Below are positions 33,693-43,183 of a stretch of DNA of 64,000 nucleotides, in pieces. Each line of letters opens with the position of its first letter. Position 1 is the stretch's first letter. Origin of the DNA: Treponema_C sp050320395 (GTDB taxonomy: Bacteria; Spirochaetota; Spirochaetia; Treponematales; Treponemataceae); the NCBI RefSeq assembly GCF_050320395.1, contig NZ_CP144459.1, positions 186,001 through 250,000 on the forward strand. The letters are read 5' to 3'. The notes under the pieces were generated by a model. It did no database searches and had not been told where the DNA came from. It saw only the letters and a program-made list of their open reading frames with translations. The translations under genes and the position numbers were made by a program.

Positions 33693-35018
33693 ATGAAAAA
33701 AATTACTTTTATCGGTGCGGGAAGTTTAGGGTTTACGCGAGAATTGGTTCGTGATATTTTGACCTTTCCACTGTTGGAAGATTCCTTAATTCATTTGATG
33801 GATATAGATCCCGAACGTTTGGAGTTTTCATTTAAAGCGATACAGCGCATCATAGAACTTGGAAAATATCCGGCACAAGTTCGTGCAACACTTGACCGTA
33901 AAGAGGCCCTTGAAGGAGCGGATGTCGTTTTGTGTACTATTTTGTCCGGCTCAACCGATGTTTGGCGCTACGACATTGAAATTCCCGCAAAATATGGAGT
34001 AGATATTTGCGTTGGCGATACGCGAGGCCCTTCCGGTATTTTTCGTTTTCTTCGTACGGCACCGGCGATGACAGAAATCGCGAAAGATATGGAAACAATC
34101 TGTCCGGATGCGGTTTTGCTTAATTATACAAATCCTATGGCAATGCTGTGTAATTATCTTCAAAAAACTTCATCTGTTACCGTAACGGGACTTTGCCATT
34201 CTGTCCAAGGAACGGCACAAATGTTGGCAGAATGGATAGGGGCGCCGTATAATGAAATAGATTATACCTGCGCAGGTATAAATCATCAAGCATGGTATCT
34301 TGATTTCAAATGGAAAGGAAAAGACGCATACCCGCTAATAAAAAAAGCTTTGAAAAAACCCGAAATTCTTGCAGCGGAACCCGTACGTAACGAAATGTTT
34401 AAAGCTTTTGATTACTACGTTACCGAATCAAGCGGCCATAATTCGGAATATAATCCCTGGTTTAGAAAACGAAAAGATTTAATTGAAAAATACTGTATAC
34501 ATGGAACAAATTGGAACCCGGGAGAACATGCATATATTTTAAAAGAATATCAAAAAAATGAAGCCACATGGAAAGACGAAGCAAAATCATGGTTTGCAAA
34601 AGACGGCCCTATAGAACTCGAACGAGGAGAAGAATACGCCGCATGGATTATCAATGCCCTTGCCGGAGGCGATCCGTTTAAATTTAACGGCAACGTACAA
34701 AATAAAGGCTACATTACAAACTTGCCTGACAATGTATGTGTTGAAGTTCCTGTGTATGTCGACCGTTCAGGATTTTATCCGCTCAGTGTGGGGGCGCTGC
34801 CACCATCGTGCGTAATGCTAACCGGCACTTCTTCCCGAATTGAAGAAAATGCGGTTCTTGCTTGCATTACTGGCGATGCAAAATTGATATACCAAGCAAT
34901 TGCACACGATCCGCTTACTTCTGCAGTATTGTCTTTGGAAGAAATTCGTGATATGACACGCGAAATGTTTAAGAAAAATGAAGCATATTTACCACAGTTT
35001 AAAGAGATCGATATATGA
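33693..35018 (+). CDS. Glycoside hydrolase family 4, alpha-galactosidase (MelA)-like
   Basis: 441 residues. NAD-binding FIGAGSLGFTREL at the N-terminus, GDTRGPSGIFRFLRT (residues 108-121), NYTNPMAML (144-152), and the Mn2+ ligands Cys168 (GLCHSVQG) and His198 (AGINHQAW). GH4 enzymes cleave glycosides by a redox mechanism needing NAD and a divalent metal. The closest wording is MelA (alpha-galactosidase), but related GH4 proteins act on glucosides, galacturonides or 6-phosphates. The start is taken at 33693, just after AGGAGAAG. Cytosolic, so substrate enters by the ABC importer. Confidence 0.9.
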   Translation: MKKITFIGAGSLGFTRELVRDILTFPLLEDSLIHLMDIDPERLEFSFKAIQRIIELGKYPAQVRATLDRKEALEGADVVLCTILSGSTDVWRYDIEIPAKYGVDICVGDTRGPSGIFRFLRTAPAMTEIAKDMETICPDAVLLNYTNPMAMLCNYLQKTSSVTVTGLCHSVQGTAQMLAEWIGAPYNEIDYTCAGINHQAWYLDFKWKGKDAYPLIKKALKKPEILAAEPVRNEMFKAFDYYVTESSGHNSEYNPWFRKRKDLIEKYCIHGTNWNPGEHAYILKEYQKNEATWKDEAKSWFAKDGPIELERGEEYAAWIINALAGGDPFKFNGNVQNKGYITNLPDNVCVEVPVYVDRSGFYPLSVGALPPSCVMLTGTSSRIEENAVLACITGDAKLIYQAIAHDPLTSAVLSLEEIRDMTREMFKKNEAYLPQFKEIDI

Positions 35019-35968
35019 AAACTACTAAACACAACGTTTTATTTTTAGGTGATGTCAATATCGATATTTCTTTTTCCGGGTTGGAGACTCCCATTGTTAC
35101 TGATTGTGAAGTTTTTTGTGCCAATTTTTCAAAAACGCTGGGGGGATCCACTTGTCTTGCCTCCGCCGTTTTTGCACGTTTAGGAGGAAATGCCGGTTTG
35201 TGTGGTCTTATCGGAGAAGATGAAAACGGAAGATTTATAAAAAACGAACTTTCACAATTGAGAATTGATACATCACTTCTTCAAAGCCGAAAGAAAATCT
35301 CAACAGGAGTTACCGTAAACCTTATCTACGGACGAGAACGTTCACAAGTAACCTATAGAGGGGCATTGAGTGCATTTAATAATGTCTCGCATGCATTAAA
35401 AGCATTAAATCGATTTTCCCATGTACACATTTCCGGACCGTACGGAATGCCTTCTTTTTTTCCACACATAGACAAACTATTGCAAAGTATAAAAAAAGAA
35501 GGGAAAACGGTATCTATAGACACTCAATGGGATCCATCTGAACAATGGATGTATTTGGACAGTTGGCTTGCAAAAACAGATTATTTCTTTATAAATAAAA
35601 ACGAAGCTTTATCCATTACAAAAACGCGCGATATACAAAAAGCATATGCTATTCTTGTGTCAAAAACACCTATGCCAATAATCAAACTTGGTAACGGAGG
35701 TGTTATTGTTGAAAATAAAATATATCCGGCATATGATGTTCCTGTTGTCGACACAACTGGTGCGGGAGATGCTTTCGCCGCCGGATTTTTATTCGCCGTC
35801 ATTCAGCTTAACCTGCCGTATTCAGAAGCGGCACGTTTTGCATCGGCAGCCGCAGCTATTGCATGCACATATACCGGTAATAATAATAAGAAAATGAATA
35901 TGAAAGCGGTTAAAGAACTATATACAAAAAAATTGGAGGCGCATCCTATAGAGGTGAAATGTAAATGA
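35015..35968 (+). CDS. PfkB-family carbohydrate kinase
   Basis: 317 residues. FLGDVNIDISF at the start, GGSTCLASAVFARLGGNAGL (sugar site), and the C-terminal VDTTGAGDAFAAGF with catalytic Asp252. It phosphorylates a sugar or sugar phosphate with ATP. In context it could be tagatose-6-phosphate kinase or an N-acetylgalactosamine kinase; sequence does not decide. Overlaps the GH4 gene by 4 bp and the next gene by 4 bp. Confidence 0.9.
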   Translation: MKTTKHNVLFLGDVNIDISFSGLETPIVTDCEVFCANFSKTLGGSTCLASAVFARLGGNAGLCGLIGEDENGRFIKNELSQLRIDTSLLQSRKKISTGVTVNLIYGRERSQVTYRGALSAFNNVSHALKALNRFSHVHISGPYGMPSFFPHIDKLLQSIKKEGKTVSIDTQWDPSEQWMYLDSWLAKTDYFFINKNEALSITKTRDIQKAYAILVSKTPMPIIKLGNGGVIVENKIYPAYDVPVVDTTGAGDAFAAGFLFAVIQLNLPYSEAARFASAAAAIACTYTGNNNKKMNMKAVKELYTKKLEAHPIEVKCK

Positions 35969-37422
35969 ATGTTATCTTTCCGCGAGCTTTTGCCTTTGCT
36001 GTAGACGATTTGGGATGGAATTATGGCAGCAATATACATTTACAAACAAAACGTGGACCGTTTCGTCTGGGTGTAGAGCGAAAAATGAAACTCGACGATT
36101 ACAAAGTTCTTGTTCAAGTCGGCAAATCGGTAGGTGTACGTATTCAAGGTCTATTTGTTTTATGTGAAATGGACAGAGAAAATATATGCGCTAAATATCC
36201 TACAACAACCATGTTCGGCACAAAATGGAATAACACAAAAAACGTCAACGACGAGCAAATAGAAATAATGAACTATGTAAAAAAACAAGCTGCCTACCTT
36301 GAATTCGGCTTACACGGAGTCGGACATGAATACTGGGACGCAGAAGGACATTTAAAACGCTCCGAGTGGTATGATATTGAAAGTCATAAACCTATACCCG
36401 AAAGAGAAATAATAAATCATATTGCCTGTTTTAAAGAAATTATGGCACAATACGGTTTAACAAAAAAAAACGGTCATTCTTTTCCGCGCAGTTTTGTACC
36501 TTGCGCATATAGCTACTGGTGGAATCCGTACAACAAGCTTAGCCTTGGAAAATTTTTATCGGAACAGGGAGTAAAATATGCTAATACGGATTTTGATGCA
36601 ATTAGAGAACTTAATCCTCCGCAAGGAAATAATGGTGGAGGGTTTGACCACGGGGTACATGTAATAAACAGAATAAACTACGGTAATGAATGGCCTGCAT
36701 TTGCCTCTTTGCCGACAATACCGCTGAAAAAACAACAATCGGATATTATCGAATCACATTGGGCAAATTGGTTAACTGAAGACAGTTCTTTGCAAAAAGA
36801 ACTTATCCACAGCTTTATTGACTATTATAATGCAGTGGGGCAAAGTGAAGATCGGTATCCGGCGAAAAATACGGAACAATTGCACTCACAATGGCTATAT
36901 AAAAAATATACACATATAGATCAAACACAAACTGAATATTTATCTATTGATAACAGGGCTATGCCTTTTGAAGCATATACAAATAATATGCTCGGTAATA
37001 TGGTTTTAAAAATTCCTCTAAAAAAAGGAATGCACATTTGTACGGCATCGATAAACAATATGCCCATTGCCGCTTATCTTGAACAATACGGTGCGGCATT
37101 TTTATACCTCCCGAGATTAGAAAGAAAAAAATATGTTTTAAAATATTGCATTTCTTCGAATAAAATGCCATTTTATATAATCAATGACGGAACATACACG
37201 GTGTATTCAGTGATGTCAGCTGAAAAAAAAACAGTAATAGCTCTTATGATGTATGGAACTCAAACGCTAAAAATAAAATGTATAAAGCCAAAATCAATAT
37301 ACGTAGATACAGATGGAATAACTATTCTTGACCAAAAGTATAAAAAAGATTGTAGTATATTGGAGCTACAGCTTAAAGCCCATGATATTCAAGGCAATAG
37401 TGGAAATATTATTTTAAATTAA
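35965..37422 (+). CDS. Deacetylase-like protein of unknown family in the sugar operon
   Basis: 485 residues, no signal peptide. The first half (to about 300) looks like a NodB-type polysaccharide deacetylase or related barrel: FAVDDLGW (Asp14-Asp15), LEFGLHGVGHEYW (His117 and His121 as candidate metal ligands), PRSFVPCAYSYWW, and HWANW. The second half (about 330-485) is beta-rich, like a carbohydrate-binding or accessory domain. The metal triad Asp-His-His is my reading, not proven. Being last in the operon, it could remove an N-acetyl group from the imported amino sugar. Confidence 0.55.
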   Translation: MNVIFPRAFAFAVDDLGWNYGSNIHLQTKRGPFRLGVERKMKLDDYKVLVQVGKSVGVRIQGLFVLCEMDRENICAKYPTTTMFGTKWNNTKNVNDEQIEIMNYVKKQAAYLEFGLHGVGHEYWDAEGHLKRSEWYDIESHKPIPEREIINHIACFKEIMAQYGLTKKNGHSFPRSFVPCAYSYWWNPYNKLSLGKFLSEQGVKYANTDFDAIRELNPPQGNNGGGFDHGVHVINRINYGNEWPAFASLPTIPLKKQQSDIIESHWANWLTEDSSLQKELIHSFIDYYNAVGQSEDRYPAKNTEQLHSQWLYKKYTHIDQTQTEYLSIDNRAMPFEAYTNNMLGNMVLKIPLKKGMHICTASINNMPIAAYLEQYGAAFLYLPRLERKKYVLKYCISSNKMPFYIINDGTYTVYSVMSAEKKTVIALMMYGTQTLKIKCIKPKSIYVDTDGITILDQKYKKDCSILELQLKAHDIQGNSGNIILN

Positions 37423-37444
37423 CCTTATATCCGTTAAACGGCTT

Positions 37445-38182
37445 TTAGGCGCCTTCTCCGACGACCCGGGGCATTGCTCCCTTGTAAAACCGGCGGCTTC
37501 CTCCGCGCCTGTTTATTTCATCCTGAATAAGGGTTCTTACGTGTTCGGCAAAACGGCGTACCGCTTTAAGGTTTACCTTACCCGTGCCGCGGCTTTTACA
37601 CTCAAAGCTGTCCGGATAGACCGGATCCAAAACATAGAGGCGGACAAGCGGCTTTTTCCCCGATTTGTTGGGAAGAAAAACCGTTGCAAGCGGAATAACG
37701 GGAATATCAAGTTCGGCTGCAACCATAAAGGCTCCCGGATGAAAAGGAAACACGTCTTGATTGCGTATATAGCACTCGCCTTCGGGATAAAAGTGTACAA
37801 AGGGCCGCCAGCTCAATCCCTTGGCGCATTCTTTCGGTAAATTAAACATGGAACGTATATCGGGAGGAACGGGTACGCCGCCTAAAAGACGGCACAGGGT
37901 TCCCAGGCAGGGCACAAGAACGACGCTTTCCAAAAGGGTGTGAAAGGAACGGCGGGGGAAAACGGCTGCCGACATTAAAACGGGATCCAAAAAAGTAGTA
38001 TGATTCGATACCAAAACGGCATTTTTACAGGCTTTTAATTTGGAACGTCCTGTAATGCGCGAGCGGTAAAAAGCGTAATATACGCCGTAAGCGACAATCA
38101 TAAGAGGGTAGAACGTGAGTGTCGAAGCGGTTTTGAAAAACCGTGACGAATCGATGAGGGGGCGGCCTTTTTTGTAGGGCAT
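37445..38182 (-). CDS. plsC: 1-acyl-sn-glycerol-3-phosphate acyltransferase-like
   Basis: 245 residues from the ATG at 38182, which overlaps the upstream stop as TGATG. Acyltransferase motif I NHTTFLD (His61 and Asp66) and motif III FYPEGE (131-136) are present, with an N-terminal membrane helix. It transfers acyl groups in phospholipid or glycolipid synthesis at the membrane. An upstream in-frame ATG at 38206 also has a possible ribosome site. Cotranscribed with the GT2 gene, which hints at a glycolipid. Confidence 0.85.
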   Translation of the reverse strand: MPYKKGRPLIDSSRFFKTASTLTFYPLMIVAYGVYYAFYRSRITGRSKLKACKNAVLVSNHTTFLDPVLMSAAVFPRRSFHTLLESVVLVPCLGTLCRLLGGVPVPPDIRSMFNLPKECAKGLSWRPFVHFYPEGECYIRNQDVFPFHPGAFMVAAELDIPVIPLATVFLPNKSGKKPLVRLYVLDPVYPDSFECKSRGTGKVNLKAVRRFAEHVRTLIQDEINRRGGSRRFYKGAMPRVVGEGA

Positions 38183-39342
38183 CAGTGCACAATCCTTCCC
38201 TTCCATTCATAGCCCTTCCCGAAAACGGAACGGTACCATGAAATGACGGCAATATATAATAGATTTAAAAACATAAGCGGATATATAAAAGCGTATCTGC
38301 GTCTCATACGGCGGGTTTTACACACAACGGCCCATGTTCCGCCTACCGAAAGTACGTGAACCCAAAGCGCGGCAAGCTCAAAACCGAGCGGTTTTCCCGA
38401 AGCAGCCGCATATACGCTTAAGCCGACGGCGAGAAAGGGCGGCATTGCCAAAAAAATCAAAATGCCGATTACCGCAGATACAAGAATAATATTGTTTTTG
38501 CCGATAAAGTCAAAGATATTTTTACTTATGCCGTTAATGCAGCTTTTCCATGAAGTGTACATACGGCACATAGCCGCTTCTTTTAAATCCAAAAAAACGG
38601 TTTTGTAGCCGTGAGCTTTCATTTCGCGGGCAAGAGAAACATCCTCCGTTGTACGGTTTTTTACCAAGTCAAAACCGCCGCATTTTTCGAAGGAATCTTT
38701 TTTAACGCAAATATATTGGCCTATTGCAACCGCAAGAATAGGCGATTTTCCCCACTTACATACCCACATCGGCAATATAAAACCGCTTAATAAAGACAGC
38801 AGGGGAATGCTGATTTTTTCTCCCAAGGTTTTTGCTTTTTGGGCAATATAGCCGGATAAAAAATCAACCTTATGGTAAAGCATGTTCGTAACGGCGACGG
38901 ATACCGAACGCGAAGAATGAACCGTATCCGCATCGGTAAAAAGCATAAACTCCCCGCGGGCTTCGGCACACAGCTGTTTCATCGCAAAGACCTTTCCCCG
39001 CCAATCGGGGGGGAGGGGCTTTCCCGAAAATACCCGTAACCGGCCGGGGTACATCTTTTGAAGTTTTTGCAAAAGTTCGTGTGTGCGGTCGGTGGAGTTG
39101 TCGTCCAAAACCAAAACCTCATAGTTTTTATAGCTTTGGTGCATAAGCGATTCTACACAGGGTTCAATGTGAATCTCTTCATTCCGGGCGGGAATCAAAA
39201 CGGATACAAGCGGCCCGTCCGTTATATCCGCACCCTTTGTTTCACGGGCCATCCACAGGGCATTGATAACCGCCAAACCGAAAAAATAAGCACCTAAACC
39301 GATAAGAATCCAGTAAAATGCAGTAAGTACAAACGCCGTCAT
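38182..39342 (-). CDS. Family 2 glycosyltransferase, membrane-bound
   Basis: 386 residues. A first membrane helix, then the GT-A domain with SVLIPARNEE, VLDDNSTDRT, FTDADT (metal-binding DxD) and GQYICVKKDSFEKCGGF, and TEDVSLAREMKAHGY; two or three C-terminal helices. The arrangement resembles the carotenoid/hopanoid and glycolipid GT2 subgroup. The neighbouring PlsC-like gene fits a lipid acceptor, but the product is unknown. It overlaps the TPR gene by 4 bp (ATGA). Confidence 0.87.
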   Translation of the reverse strand: MTAFVLTAFYWILIGLGAYFFGLAVINALWMARETKGADITDGPLVSVLIPARNEEIHIEPCVESLMHQSYKNYEVLVLDDNSTDRTHELLQKLQKMYPGRLRVFSGKPLPPDWRGKVFAMKQLCAEARGEFMLFTDADTVHSSRSVSVAVTNMLYHKVDFLSGYIAQKAKTLGEKISIPLLSLLSGFILPMWVCKWGKSPILAVAIGQYICVKKDSFEKCGGFDLVKNRTTEDVSLAREMKAHGYKTVFLDLKEAAMCRMYTSWKSCINGISKNIFDFIGKNNIILVSAVIGILIFLAMPPFLAVGLSVYAAASGKPLGFELAALWVHVLSVGGTWAVVCKTRRMRRRYAFIYPLMFLNLLYIAVISWYRSVFGKGYEWKGRIVH

Positions 39343-40106
39343 AGGCTCTGTTCCTTTGTTTCCGCTTGTTTTTTTAAGTCAAGAGCAAAAAAATTTGAAG
39401 GATAAACCGCTAATGCTTTTTCTATCCATTCCAAAGCGTCTTTATATTTTTCCAGCTGAATATACGCATAGGCAATCGCACTCGTTATATTGAAGGTGTC
39501 GTCGTTTTCAAGTTTAATACCGGGGATTTCCAAAATACGTTTCATTTCTTTTATCCCTTTACGGTGATTGTGGAAGGGGCTGGGAGCATACACATGGCGG
39601 GCATGGAGTAAGTGCATTGCCGCGCCGTTTTTCGGGTCCGCATCGATAACCTGTTGTGCAAGTTTTCCGACTTTCAAACCGTTTGACATGGCATAGGATA
39701 CGGGTTTTACGGCGCAGTTTTGGGATATGTTTTCACCCTGTATAAGCAGGGCTTCCGGCCCTTCTTTGATACTCAAAGCCTTTTGAATCGTTTCCAGCGC
39801 CCTGTCGTAATAAAAACCCGCTTTCTCCTTGTTTTGAGCATAGCCGTAACTTCTTCCCATATAATAATCACAGCGTGCCGATGCGACGTATAAGTCGTAG
39901 TCCGAAAGCGAAGAGGCGATATCCTGCATTGTTTTTTCGTACAGCTGTAACAATTCATCGTGATTTAAGGGATTGTTGTACATTGCGTCCCGAAAAACCG
40001 CAAGAGAGGCAAGCGGAAGATTTGTCTGTACATTTTGAGCGGACAAACCTGCGCAGAATGTACAAAATAAGACAACATAAATAAAAAGTGTACGACTTTG
40101 TTTCAT
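39339..40106 (-). CDS. Secreted tetratricopeptide-repeat protein
   Basis: 255 residues. Signal peptide ending near AGLSAQ (MKQSRTLFIYVV...), then TPR-like helix pairs, e.g. YYMGRSYGYAQNKEKAGFYY and AIAYAYIQLEKYKDALEWIE followed by KALAVYPSN. The start at 40106 is picked because the signal peptide begins there; the frame is open upstream. It is the first gene of the operon with the GT2 and PlsC genes and may act as an envelope scaffold. Confidence 0.75.
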   Translation of the reverse strand: MKQSRTLFIYVVLFCTFCAGLSAQNVQTNLPLASLAVFRDAMYNNPLNHDELLQLYEKTMQDIASSLSDYDLYVASARCDYYMGRSYGYAQNKEKAGFYYDRALETIQKALSIKEGPEALLIQGENISQNCAVKPVSYAMSNGLKVGKLAQQVIDADPKNGAAMHLLHARHVYAPSPFHNHRKGIKEMKRILEIPGIKLENDDTFNITSAIAYAYIQLEKYKDALEWIEKALAVYPSNFFALDLKKQAETKEQSL

Positions 40107-40210
40107 TATTTCACTATACAGTCTGACAGAAAAAAAGACAAGTGTCAAGTGAATAAAGGGCCGAATTTATTTTAAATTTTTATTCCGCTTTATATAAATC
40201 CCGATTTATG

Positions 40211-40216
40211 ATATAA
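40211..40216 (+). promoter_or_regulatory. -10 element upstream of purH
   Basis: TATAAT in the spacer between the divergent TPR operon and purH, 36 bp before the start codon; no good -35 box is seen. Confidence 0.4.
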
Positions 40217-40252
40217 TACGGCTTGTCTAAAATCAATTATACGGGACGGACT

Positions 40253-41851
40253 ATGAAAAAAAGAGCTCTTATAAGCGTATTCGATAAAAACGGTATTGCC
40301 GATTTATGTACCTTTTTACATCAACACGATTGGGAAATCGTTTCCACCGGCGGAACGGCTTCTTATCTTAAAGACAAGGGCCTTCCCGTAACGGATGTCA
40401 GCTCGATAACGGGATTTCCCGAATGTTTGGACGGCCGGGTAAAAACCCTGCATCCTGCCGTTCATGCGGGCCTTTTGGCACGGCGTTCCGATACGGCTCA
40501 CATGGATACAATTGCCGAATTGAACATAACGCCGATAGACCTTGTATGTGTAAACCTCTATCCCTTTTTTGAAAAGGTTAAGGCAGGCCTTAGCTTTGAC
40601 GAAACGATTGAATTTATCGATATAGGCGGCCCGTCCATGCTGCGTTCGGCGGCGAAAAACTTTAAAGACGTAATAGTGTTGACCGACCCTGCCGACTATG
40701 AAGCGGTGCGTTCTTGTTTGGAAACGGGCGAAGTCGATTTTGATTTGCGGCGCGCGTTGGCGGCAAAGGTGTTTAACTTGACGTCGGCTTACGATGCGGC
40801 GATAGCGCGTTTTATGCTTGATTCCTCCGTTTCCGCGGCCGGGCAAAATAAAGAAAACGCGGCTAAAACCGAAAGCCTTTCCGTTTTTCCGTCCTATTAT
40901 ACCGTCCCCCTCGTTAAAAAACAGGAACTGCGCTACGGCGAAAACGCTCACCAAAAGGCCGCCCTCTATGTGGAAGCGGACAAAGCGGGAAGCTTTGCTT
41001 CGATGGAACAGCTGCAGGGCAAAGAACTTTCTTACAATAATATGCGCGACTTGGATGTCGCATGGAAGGCCGTATGCGCATACAACCGCTATGTGGAAAA
41101 CAAAAGCTTTTTTGTCGTTGCCCTTAAACACAATACCCCCTGCGGAGCCGCCTCCGGAAAGTCGCTGCTTGAAGCATACGAGCGCGCATTTGACTGCGAC
41201 CCCGTATCGATATTCGGCGGTATTTTGGGCTGCTCGCACACCGTGGATGCGGCGGCCGCCGAAAAGATGAAAGAATGTTTTTTGGAAGTTATTGCCGCCC
41301 CCGATTTTACCGAAGAAGCTTTACAGGTTTTTGCTTCCAAAAAGAATTTGCGCTTAATCCGTATGAAAGCACAAGCGCAGTCCCGTTTTGAAAGCGTATC
41401 GGTTGACGGCGGCCTTTTGGTGCAAAGCGCGGATACGGGCTTATTCGATTCGTGGAATGTCGTTACAAAGGCGCAGCCGAAAGAAAGCCATAAAGCCGAT
41501 GCGGTTTTCGGCATGACGGTTGCGATGTTTGCAAAATCGAACGCCATTGTCGTTGTAAAGGACGCCGCCGCCGTCGGTATAGGCTGCGGACAAACAAACC
41601 GCATTTGGGCGACAAAACAGGCCTTGGAGCGCGCAAAAGAGGTAACCGATAAGGCGGGAACTGCGCAGGCCGAAGTGCTTATAAGCGACGCTTTTTTTCC
41701 GTTCGGCGACTGTGTGGAAAAGGCCGCCGAATTCGGCATAAAAACAATCATCCAGCCCGGCGGTTCCGTCCGCGACGCCGAATCGATTGAAGCCGCCGAC
41801 AGGCTCGGTATTGCAATGGTGTTTACGGGCAGGCGCCACTTTAAGCACTAG
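40253..41851 (+). CDS. purH: Bifunctional AICAR transformylase/IMP cyclohydrolase
   Basis: 532 residues. Catalyses the last two steps of de novo IMP synthesis. The N-terminal MGS-like cyclohydrolase domain (about 1-195) shows SVFDKNGI, STGGTASYLKDKG and GGPSMLRSAAKN; the transformylase domain contains LRYGENAHQKA, LKHNTPCGAA and the late KDGAAVGIGCGQTNR-like and DAFFPFGD segments. Start at 40253 follows GGGACGG. The full set of domains suggests function. Confidence 0.97.
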   Translation: MKKRALISVFDKNGIADLCTFLHQHDWEIVSTGGTASYLKDKGLPVTDVSSITGFPECLDGRVKTLHPAVHAGLLARRSDTAHMDTIAELNITPIDLVCVNLYPFFEKVKAGLSFDETIEFIDIGGPSMLRSAAKNFKDVIVLTDPADYEAVRSCLETGEVDFDLRRALAAKVFNLTSAYDAAIARFMLDSSVSAAGQNKENAAKTESLSVFPSYYTVPLVKKQELRYGENAHQKAALYVEADKAGSFASMEQLQGKELSYNNMRDLDVAWKAVCAYNRYVENKSFFVVALKHNTPCGAASGKSLLEAYERAFDCDPVSIFGGILGCSHTVDAAAAEKMKECFLEVIAAPDFTEEALQVFASKKNLRLIRMKAQAQSRFESVSVDGGLLVQSADTGLFDSWNVVTKAQPKESHKADAVFGMTVAMFAKSNAIVVVKDAAAVGIGCGQTNRIWATKQALERAKEVTDKAGTAQAEVLISDAFFPFGDCVEKAAEFGIKTIIQPGGSVRDAESIEAADRLGIAMVFTGRRHFKH

Positions 41852-41975
41852 GTTTGTTTAAATACCGGTGTTAAACCGATTCCGCCGTTTTGCAGCGAGT
41901 GTATGCCGCTCATTTTGGACTTTGAGTAAAAATACATAATTGCGAAATTCGTAAAGATGTGTTATACTGAATATA

Positions 41976-43172
41976 ATGACAACACTTGCAGCTTTATGCG
42001 CTATCGGGACGGAAAAGATTCTTGCAAACGAAATTAAAAAACTCGGCTTTACAACCTGTGGAAAGGAAACGGGCCGGGTGCTTTTTTTGTGCCCCGAAGA
42101 TGAATTGTTTACGCCGAACCTCTGTCTGCGTACAGCCGACCGGATTTACCTTCAAGCCGGAGCCTTTACGGCCGAAGATTTCGATGCTCTGTTTGAAGGC
42201 GTATATGCCGTTGATTGGCAGGATTTTTTTTACAAAGACGTAAAACTTCGTATAGATAAGGTCCGCCTTCACGGAGGAAGGCTGACTTCCGAACACAGCG
42301 TCCAATCGATTGTTCATAAGGCGATTTGCAAAAAGCTGGGCGCGGCATGGCATATGGAAGTGCTGCCCGAAAGCGGCTGTCAAGCGGACATACGCGTATA
42401 TATCGAAAAAAACAAAGCTTCAATTTTGCTCGATTTATCGGGCGCTCCTTTAAACCGCAGAGGCTACCGAAAAGACGGGGGAACGGCTCCCATACGGGAA
42501 ACGCTTGCGGCATCATTACTCCAATTTATGTACTGGAAACGTAAAACACCCTTCCACGATCCTTTTTGCGGCTCGGGAACCATTGCTATAGAAGCCGCCC
42601 TCTATGCGTACAATATCGCCCCCGGGTTCGGCCGCCGCTTTGCCTTGGAAAACCTCGCTTTTTTTGACAATGCCCGAGCCGATGAAATACGAAAGCGCGA
42701 GGCTGCCAAAATCCGCCCCGATGTACAGGCCCGCATTACCGGAACCGATATAGACCCCGAAGCGGTGGAGCGCTCGCGCGCAAATGCCGAACGAGCCTGC
42801 GTTACTGCCGGCAGGGCCTTGCAGCTTATCGGAAGTGATCAGCGTATAGCGCGCCCCCAGTTCGACTGTGCGGATTTCACCGATATAAAGGCCCCCTATG
42901 AAAGCGGCGTGATTATCGCAAATCCGCCCTACGGAGAAAGGCTCAACAGCGGGGATGAAATCGAAGCATTGTACAAAAAGATGAATTCCCTGTTTACCGA
43001 TTTTGTAAATTGGGATATGGGCTTTATTACCGCATCGAACGAATTTCAAAAATATATCGGGAAAAATGCACATTCGGTCAAAAATCTTAAAGGCGGCAAT
43101 TTGGATACGTTTTTTTATATTTATGAAGCTGAAAATAATAAATCCGCCGGCGGAAAAAATGCACACACATAA
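41976..43172 (+). CDS. RlmL-type 23S rRNA guanine-N2 methyltransferase (THUMP/SAM)
   Basis: 398 residues. An N-terminal ferredoxin-like/THUMP region (about 1-155), then a SAM-binding domain with DPFCGSGTIAIEAA and GTDIDPEAVERSRANAE, and catalytic IIANPPYGERL. It is the RlmL half only, without the RlmK half found in E. coli. The 12-bp gap before the TetR gene suggests cotranscription. Confidence 0.9.
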   Translation: MTTLAALCAIGTEKILANEIKKLGFTTCGKETGRVLFLCPEDELFTPNLCLRTADRIYLQAGAFTAEDFDALFEGVYAVDWQDFFYKDVKLRIDKVRLHGGRLTSEHSVQSIVHKAICKKLGAAWHMEVLPESGCQADIRVYIEKNKASILLDLSGAPLNRRGYRKDGGTAPIRETLAASLLQFMYWKRKTPFHDPFCGSGTIAIEAALYAYNIAPGFGRRFALENLAFFDNARADEIRKREAAKIRPDVQARITGTDIDPEAVERSRANAERACVTAGRALQLIGSDQRIARPQFDCADFTDIKAPYESGVIIANPPYGERLNSGDEIEALYKKMNSLFTDFVNWDMGFITASNEFQKYIGKNAHSVKNLKGGNLDTFFYIYEAENNKSAGGKNAHT

Positions 43173-43183
43173 CGGAGGACGAT

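Noticed and set aside
40316..41239. 307-codon minus-strand ORF inside purH
   Set aside because: Shadow of a firm gene; composition follows purH codons and it shows no family features.
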